Assembly: GCA_030613225.1 (NCBI GenBank)
Contig: JAUWMJ010000009.1
Coordinates: 1-19,578 of the forward strand
Reading direction: 5' to 3'
Source: Desulfobacterales bacterium
Lineage (GTDB): Bacteria; Desulfobacterota; Desulfobacteria; Desulfobacterales; JAUWMJ01
DNA: 19,578 bases
In this document: positions 14,752 to 19,578 of the stretch, in pieces
Numbering within the stretch: the stretch's first letter is position 1
Layout: the number at the start of each line of letters is the position of its first letter
Made by a program: the position numbers and the translations under genes
The notes under the pieces: model-generated
Databases searched by the model: none
Told to the model about the DNA's origin: nothing
The model's input: the letters and a program-made list of their open reading frames with translations, nothing else

Positions 14752-17700
14752 AAATTCCCTTTATCGAGCAGTTAAAGGCGATGGGCTGGAAGCATATTGA
14801 GGGTGATATTGATGTGCCGTATCTTACCGAGCGGGAGAGCTTCCGCGATGTCTTGCTGGCCGACAGGCTGCGTAAAGCGGTTAAAAAAATCAATCGCGAT
14901 GACAACGGAAACCTATGGCTTGATGACGACCGTGTTAATCAGGTGGTCAACGCCTTAAAGCGATGCGGAGCGCCAAAATTGATGGAGGCAAATAAGAAAG
15001 CCTTTGATCTCATCGTGCATGGTGTTGAGGTAGAAGGCGATCCTGTCCTGCATGGTGGAAAAGAAAAGACCGTTGCCATAATTGATTTTGATCATCCTGA
15101 GAAGAATGATTTTCTCGTAATCAATCAGTTCAGGGTTGATGTTCCAGGCGGAAAGACTTTCATTTCTCCTGACATTTTGCTCTTTGTCAACGGGATACCC
15201 GTTGTGGTTGTTGAATGTAAAAGCCCTAAAATATCCAATCCCATGGAAGAAGGTATAAATCAGCTTCTGAGATATTCCAACCAGCGATCTGAGGTGGAAG
15301 AGGACGAGGGATGTGAACGGCTCTTTTATTACAATCAGTTCCTGGTCAGCACATTCCGACAGGAGGCGCGGGCAGCCACGGCGGGAGCTATGTATGAACA
15401 TTACATGGAGTGGAAGGATACAAGCCCCGTTCCCATGAGTGAGGTTACAAGGCGCCTGGGAAAAGATAAGTTAAACAGCCAGGAAATTCTGATTGCAGGT
15501 ATGCTGCGAAAGAAACACCTCCTCGATATTATAAGAAATTTCATGCTGTTTGATCAGATTGAGGGGCGGCAGTTGAAGCTTATGTGCAGGTATCAGCAGT
15601 TCAGGGCCGTACATAAGGCGATTCATCGACTCAAAACGGGCAAGACAAGAAAAGTGCATGGTGATGCTGATCAGCGCGGCGGAATTATATGGCACACTCA
15701 GGGGTCAGGCAAAAGCCTTACCATGGTTTTCATGATCCGCAAGATGCGGAATCTCCCGGACTTAAAGAGCTTCAAGGTCGTAGTTGTTACCGACAGAATA
15801 AACCTTGAAGGGCAGTTGAAAGGCACCGCAGGTTTGACCGGTGAAACCGTTTATCGTGCTGACAATAAAAACGATCTTGCCAGGCTTATGCAGGAAGACA
15901 GCTCCAATATCGTCTTTACCATGGTTCAGAAATATCAGGATCAGGCGCCTCGTGCACAGGATGATTATCAAATCCCTGAGACCCGAATGCTGAAAGCGGC
16001 TGCTCCTTCAAGCAAGAAGCGGGGTGAATACAATCTCCCTGCAAAACCGATTCTGTTCCCAATCTGGAATCCTTCTGATAAGATATTGATTCTGGTAGAT
16101 GAAGCCCACCGGTCTCACACCAATATGATGCATGCAAATATCATGCAGGCTCTGCCAAACTGCGCTATGATCGGATTTACCGGAACACCCATTATCGCCG
16201 GACGAATCAGAAAAAAGACACATGAGATTTTTGGCGATTATATTGACCAATATACCATTGAGCAGTCACAAAAAGACGGCTCCACCGTCAAGATCCTCTA
16301 TGAGGGCCGCAAGGCGGAAGCAAGGGTCGAGGACGGGAGGACGCTGGATCAGTTCTTTGATGATATGTTCAGATCGCGCAGTGAAGAAGAAAGAGAGGCC
16401 ATACGGCGTAAATACGGAACCGTGGCCAATATTTTAGAAGCAAAGGATCTCATTGCCGCAAAAGCAGAAGACATGCTACTTCATTATGCTGCAAATATCC
16501 TGCCCAATGGATTTAAGGCCCAGGTTGTGGCGGTGAGCCGGCGGGCCGCCATACGGTATTATGAAGCCTTTGGGAAAGCAAAAACCAAACTCTTAAAACG
16601 CCTTGAACTGCTTGATCCGAATCTCTTTAATCTGCCGGAAGATGAGCAGGAAGATCTGAATGAAGAGACGCGGTTTCTGATCATTGCCTCAAAAAATAGA
16701 GAAGTCTTGAATGAACTTGAATTTGCAGCCATTATTTCAGGCGATCATAATGACCCGCCTTCCTATAAGGAACATACGGACAAAGCAAAACAGGAAATCC
16801 TTGTCGGAAAGGATGGAAGATTTAAAAAGCCACTGGACAAGGATAAACTTGCCGTCATTATCGTAAAAAGCATGCTGTTAGTTGGATTTGATGCTCCGTT
16901 GGAACAGGTCATGTATCTTGACCGTTTTATGCAGGGGCACGAACTCCTGCAGGCTATTGCCAGGGTCAACAGGCGTTACACGGGAAAGACCCGCGGGCTG
17001 GTTGTATACTATTTTGGCGTTGGCGATCGCCTGACAGAGGCGCTGGCTATGTATTCGCAGGATGATATCAAGGGCGCTCTTATCAATATCAAGGATGAAC
17101 TGCCGAAACTGGATGACCGGCACAGAAGGGTCATGGGTCTGTTTAGCGCAAGGAGGATTGCCGACATCTCGGATGTCGATGCCTGTGTTGATGCATTAAG
17201 AAACGTTGAGCTGAGAGCAGAATTTATCAACAAGTTTGCGGAATTTGCCGAAAGTATGGACATCATATTGCCGCGCCCTGAGGCCCTGCCCTATATCTAT
17301 GATCTAAAGCTCTTTGGATTTATCAACAAAGCCACGGCGAACAGGTATCGGGACTCACAGCTCAACATCACAGGGGTGGGCAGCAAAGTGAAGCAGTTGA
17401 TTGATGAGCACATTATTGCACAGGGCGTTGATCCAAAGGTTCCTCCCATATCTATTCTGGATAAAAACTTTGAAAAAGAAGTGGGTGGGATCAAATCGAA
17501 GAAGACACAGGCCCTGGAAATGGAACATGCTGCCAGGTTTCATATTGAAAAACATTACAACGAAGATCCTGCTTTTTACAAAAAACTCAGTGAAAGATTG
17601 AAGGATATCCTCGATGCCTTTCGTGATAACTGGGAAGCTCTGGCAGAAGAGCTTGAGAAATTCATTCAGAATACAAAAAAGGGCCGGAAAGAAGATCAGA

Positions 17701-18005
17701 CAGGCCTGGATCCAAAGACACAAGCGCCGTTTCTGGGAATCCTGATTGATGAATTCGGGGGAAAACCGGAAGAACGGAAAATGAAAGATTTCTGTGAAGC
17801 AGTCGTCGATATCGTGGATCATATCCGGCAGGAAATCAAGGTGGTTGACTTCTGGCGAAACAGGTATGCGCAAAACATATTAAGAACGTGGATTATCAAC
17901 GAAGTGGATGATCGCAATCTGGTTCCTTTCGACAAACAGGGGAAGCTTGCGGATCGTTTTGTGGAACTGGCAAAAGCCCTGCATTTAAGGCTGATCAAAT
18001 CGTGA
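14718..18005 (+). CDS. hsdR: Type I R-M system restriction/translocase subunit HsdR
   Basis: The 1095-residue protein has the standard order. The N-terminal PD-(D/E)XK nuclease core has D152 in ISPDILLF and E166-x-K168 in VVVECKSP. The SF2 translocase has Walker A HTQGSGKS (326-333), DEAHRS (461-466), FTGTPI (487-492) and motif VI QAIARVNRR (745-753). A helical C-terminal region (about 830-1095) should dock on the M2S core. All key residues are intact, so it should translocate DNA and cut at a distance from unmethylated sites. The ATG at 14718 lies inside the end of the AlbA_2 gene. The stop overlaps the peptidase start as TGATG. hsdR is separated from hsdMS by about 6.4 kb of inserted and accessory genes, an unusually wide split. 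Confidence 0.95.
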   Translation: MAQTPDEKTYVEIPFIEQLKAMGWKHIEGDIDVPYLTERESFRDVLLADRLRKAVKKINRDDNGNLWLDDDRVNQVVNALKRCGAPKLMEANKKAFDLIVHGVEVEGDPVLHGGKEKTVAIIDFDHPEKNDFLVINQFRVDVPGGKTFISPDILLFVNGIPVVVVECKSPKISNPMEEGINQLLRYSNQRSEVEEDEGCERLFYYNQFLVSTFRQEARAATAGAMYEHYMEWKDTSPVPMSEVTRRLGKDKLNSQEILIAGMLRKKHLLDIIRNFMLFDQIEGRQLKLMCRYQQFRAVHKAIHRLKTGKTRKVHGDADQRGGIIWHTQGSGKSLTMVFMIRKMRNLPDLKSFKVVVVTDRINLEGQLKGTAGLTGETVYRADNKNDLARLMQEDSSNIVFTMVQKYQDQAPRAQDDYQIPETRMLKAAAPSSKKRGEYNLPAKPILFPIWNPSDKILILVDEAHRSHTNMMHANIMQALPNCAMIGFTGTPIIAGRIRKKTHEIFGDYIDQYTIEQSQKDGSTVKILYEGRKAEARVEDGRTLDQFFDDMFRSRSEEEREAIRRKYGTVANILEAKDLIAAKAEDMLLHYAANILPNGFKAQVVAVSRRAAIRYYEAFGKAKTKLLKRLELLDPNLFNLPEDEQEDLNEETRFLIIASKNREVLNELEFAAIISGDHNDPPSYKEHTDKAKQEILVGKDGRFKKPLDKDKLAVIIVKSMLLVGFDAPLEQVMYLDRFMQGHELLQAIARVNRRYTGKTRGLVVYYFGVGDRLTEALAMYSQDDIKGALINIKDELPKLDDRHRRVMGLFSARRIADISDVDACVDALRNVELRAEFINKFAEFAESMDIILPRPEALPYIYDLKLFGFINKATANRYRDSQLNITGVGSKVKQLIDEHIIAQGVDPKVPPISILDKNFEKEVGGIKSKKTQALEMEHAARFHIEKHYNEDPAFYKKLSERLKDILDAFRDNWEALAEELEKFIQNTKKGRKEDQTGLDPKTQAPFLGILIDEFGGKPEERKMKDFCEAVVDIVDHIRQEIKVVDFWRNRYAQNILRTWIINEVDDRNLVPFDKQGKLADRFVELAKALHLRLIKS

Positions 18006-18721
18006 TGACAATGGGAAAGACAGGCGGTCTTGAATATACGCTGAAGAGATCTGACCGGAAATCTCTGGGTATTTCCATTGAGAGAGATGGGGCTGTTATG
18101 GTGAAGGCCCCCCATCAGGTAGAACTGGATGACATCGAGAAGTTTATTTCTGAAAAGAAGGTATGGGTCTACCAAAAACTGGCTAAAAAGAAAGCCCTGA
18201 ACAGGGAAAGACCAAAAAGAGAATTCGTTAATGGCCAGGGATTCTTATACTTAGGCAAGAGTTACCGGCTCAAATTTATAGATGATGCCGGAACTGGATT
18301 GGGAAAGCTGCCGAAAGCAGCGCCGCTGCGTTTATGGCATGGCTATTTTGAGCTCGCAGAAAGTGAAAAAGCCGGTGCGCGAGAGCACTTTATAGCCTGG
18401 TACAAAAAACAGATCAAAAGGCAGCTTAAAGAACGCATCCCACGCTATGATAATAGGATCGGGGTTACGGTAAAAGACATCAGGATAATAGACCTCGGCC
18501 ATCGCTGGGCATCTTGCGGCCGAAACGGTGTCATTAATTTTAATTGGCGTGCGGTCATGGCTCCTGTCTGGGTCTTTGATTATATACTGGTTCATGAAAT
18601 GGTTCACCTTATTGAGCGTGCTCATTCGGACAAATTCTGGCGTCTGGTATCCCGCATTATGCCGGACTATGAAGAATATGCCTTCTGGCTCAATGAGAAC
18701 GGGGCGGATTTGGATTTGTGA
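18005..18721 (+). CDS. YgjP/SprT-like zinc metallopeptidase associated with the type I R-M locus
   Basis: I choose ATG at 18005 (238 residues) because it forms TGATG with the hsdR stop; GTG at 18002 or ATG at 18011 are alternatives. The protein is a YgjP-type (DUF45/M48-like) peptidase: a beta-rich N-terminal half (LYLGKSYRL, 81-89), the family motif LGHRWASCGRNGVINFNWR (164-182), and HExxH in VHEMVHL (H197, E198, H201) with third ligand candidate H207. Members are widely found directly after hsdR. The role is uncertain; cleavage of the R-M subunits or of a damaged-DNA-bound protein has been proposed by analogy with SprT. The canonical WGSC here reads WASC, a minor change. Zinc ligands are intact. 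Confidence 0.85.
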   Translation: MTMGKTGGLEYTLKRSDRKSLGISIERDGAVMVKAPHQVELDDIEKFISEKKVWVYQKLAKKKALNRERPKREFVNGQGFLYLGKSYRLKFIDDAGTGLGKLPKAAPLRLWHGYFELAESEKAGAREHFIAWYKKQIKRQLKERIPRYDNRIGVTVKDIRIIDLGHRWASCGRNGVINFNWRAVMAPVWVFDYILVHEMVHLIERAHSDKFWRLVSRIMPDYEEYAFWLNENGADLDL

Positions 18722-19059
18722 GCATGGCTTCGCTGCTATAAGATAAAAGCCTTTTGAGAAAGAGCGAAATGTGTAAGATTATCTTAACTTTCTGGAAGAT
18801 ATTGGCGCCTTTGAATCAAAGAAGGTTAAGAAAAAATTCTATTATGCAGAGTTTGAGTTATAGTCTCAATTTCTAAAAAGGGTAATTTTCTGACTGTAAA
18901 AACATCTTTCATGCCCATGGAAAATTGAGTTTAAAGATACAGTTCCCAATTCCAATCTTTAGGAGCTTTCCGAAAACGACATAAACACGATCTCAATCCT
19001 CAAGGCACAGGACTTTCAAAAAACAATACGGAAAGGAAAACGTCAACCTCTGGAAGTTG
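18722..19059. other. Gene-poor stretch after the R-M operon
   Basis: No intact gene is seen. It contains a probable decayed fragment (18777-18863, listed separately) and no clear terminator after the peptidase gene. The remainder up to 19059 shows no recognisable feature. Confidence 0.4.
18777..18863 (+). pseudogene. Possible winged-helix C-terminal fragment
   Basis: The frame reads DYLNFLEDIGAFESKKV followed by KKKFYYAEFEL and TAG. A 'YL..LEDIG...S.KVG++..Y....L' pattern is typical of C-terminal winged-helix ends of Fic-type and related regulatory proteins. There is an in-frame stop immediately before it (TAA at 18774-18776) and no start codon, so it cannot be an intact gene. It might be the other end of the Fic gene whose N terminus survives at 13087, or an unrelated relic. 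Weak evidence. Confidence 0.25.
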
Positions 19060-19140
19060 GTAAGTTAGGTTGAGAAACGAAACCCAACAATAATGACTGC
19101 ACAGATATAATGTTGGGTTGTTTCGCTTAACCCAACCTAC
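19060..19140. repeat. Imperfect inverted repeat of the GTAGGTTGGGTT type
   Basis: Two 30-bp arms (19060-19089 and 19111-19140) are reverse complements at 23 of 30 positions by my ungapped count, with a perfect AACCCAACA/TGTTGGGTT inner block and a 21-bp loop. GTAGGTTGGGTT...AACCCAACCTAC elements are dispersed non-coding repeats in many environmental bacterial genomes (MITE- or REP-like). No coding content. It marks the boundary between the R-M locus and the next regulatory gene. Confidence 0.65.
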
Positions 19141-19194
19141 GAACTTGGACGTTGCACTTTGATTAACATATATTTCAAAAGAATGAAAAAAAGT

Positions 19195-19234
19195 GTTGTA
19201 TATTTTTTTACAACGTTGTATATATTTATACAAC
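19195..19234. promoter_or_regulatory. Two abutting 20-bp palindromic operators
   Basis: GTTGTA-N8-TACAAC (19195-19214) is followed without a gap by GTTGTATA-TATT-TATACAAC (19215-19234). Both share the GTTGTA/TACAAC ends and are exactly 20 bp long, two helical turns, so dimers would bind side by side on one face of the DNA. They lie 48 bp upstream of the XRE gene, where autorepression would be expected. The AT-rich centres could also hold promoter elements. Confidence 0.7.
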
Positions 19235-19281
19235 ACTTGGAGAGGGTACAAAATAAGGGCAATCAAAGTAAGGGGGTTACC

Positions 19282-19578
19282 ATGTATTCAACTTTTGGAG
19301 AATTTTTTATCGCAAAACGAAAGGCGCTCGGAAAAACTCTTAGAGAGTTTTGTCGTGAGAATGGTTTCGATGCAGGCAATCTGAGCAAGATTGAAAGAGG
19401 CATCCAAACACCGCCTCAAGGCAAGGAAAAAAGAGTGCAGTATGCTTCAGCACTTGGCATCAAGGAAGGGTCAGATGACTGGTTGGAGTTTTGTGATTTA
19501 GCCACCATTAGTGCAGGTAAAATTCCTAGTGGCATCGTTGCCAATAAAGAATTGATGGCCGAGGTACCAGTACTTTTT
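19282..19578 (+). CDS. XRE-family helix-turn-helix regulator, N-terminal part (runs off the right edge)
   Basis: The first 99 codons are present. MYSTFGEFFIAKRKALGKTLREFCRENG (1-28) and FDAGNLSKIERGIQTPP (29-45) form a XRE/Cro-type helix-turn-helix, with the recognition helix around 30-40. It continues with a segment characteristic of a common antitoxin-like subgroup (YASALGIKEGSDDWLEFCDLA, about 54-74, and KIPSGI, 80-85). It is likely a dimeric autorepressor of the promoter carrying the two palindromes upstream. A partner toxin gene would be expected next to it, outside the window. AGGGGG (19271-19276) lies 5 nt before the ATG, which sets the start. The 3' end is missing. Confidence 0.82.
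   Translation, partial: MYSTFGEFFIAKRKALGKTLREFCRENGFDAGNLSKIERGIQTPPQGKEKRVQYASALGIKEGSDDWLEFCDLATISAGKIPSGIVANKELMAEVPVLF

Noticed and set aside
17355..17873. 172-codon open frame on the minus strand
   Set aside because: It is antisense to the C-terminal part of hsdR, which is intact in frame throughout; it has no motifs or ribosome site.
19193..19384. 63-codon plus-strand frame starting just before the paired palindromes
   Set aside because: It runs across the operator region and into the XRE gene in a different frame; the XRE frame has a good ribosome site and clear helix-turn-helix motifs.
1..19578. tRNA, rRNA or CRISPR arrays
   Set aside because: I saw no cloverleaf, no rRNA-like block and no regular repeat-spacer pattern on either strand.

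Overview
This is a defence and stress island from a mid-GC bacterium. The taxon cannot be fixed from the window. The gene style (degradative SDR/thiolase neighbours, HigBA, RadC, type I R-M) and the dispersed short repeats would suit a Desulfobacterota-like environmental genome, but that is an inference.

Layout. Positions 1-1095, minus strand, hold a short metabolic operon: an SDR oxidoreductase followed by the start of a SCP2/thiolase-type acyltransferase that runs off the left edge. Positions 1096-1963 are mostly gene-poor, with a strong hairpin and two tiny coupled ORFs of unknown status. Positions 1964-3411 hold a HigB-like toxin and a HigA-like antitoxin fused to an ImmA/IrrE metallopeptidase, overlapping as TAATG and preceded by a palindromic candidate operator. 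After a gene-poor gap comes radC (3804-4514). Then follows a small relic of a GxxExxY-family gene, bounded by 14-bp inverted repeats (4547-4669).

Positions 4687-18721 are one plus-strand type I restriction-modification locus: hsdM, hsdS, a three-gene insert, a Fic N-terminal relic, an AlbA_2/ATP-binding accessory gene, hsdR, and a YgjP/SprT-like zinc peptidase. hsdM/hsdS, AlbA_2/hsdR and hsdR/peptidase overlap, so the locus reads as one transcription unit.

The most notable part is the insert at 8322-12987. Its three genes are packed with 1- and 3-nt gaps and look more AT-rich than the hsd genes. They are (1) an orphan DNA methyltransferase with motif order X-I-IV, (2) an 821-residue fusion of a protein-kinase domain to an ORC/CDC6- or STAND-like P-loop ATPase, and (3) a 349-residue protein with two Rossmann-like halves, each carrying a glycine-containing loop reminiscent of CARF-type sensor domains. 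I do not recognise this trio as a named system. By analogy with Pgl/BREX (methylase, kinase, ATPase) it is a reasonable candidate for an undescribed defence module nested inside an R-M locus.

The right end (18722-19578) contains a decayed winged-helix-like fragment, a dispersed inverted repeat of the GTAGGTTGGGTT type, and the first 99 codons of a XRE regulator. Two directly abutting 20-bp palindromes upstream of that gene are probably its operators.
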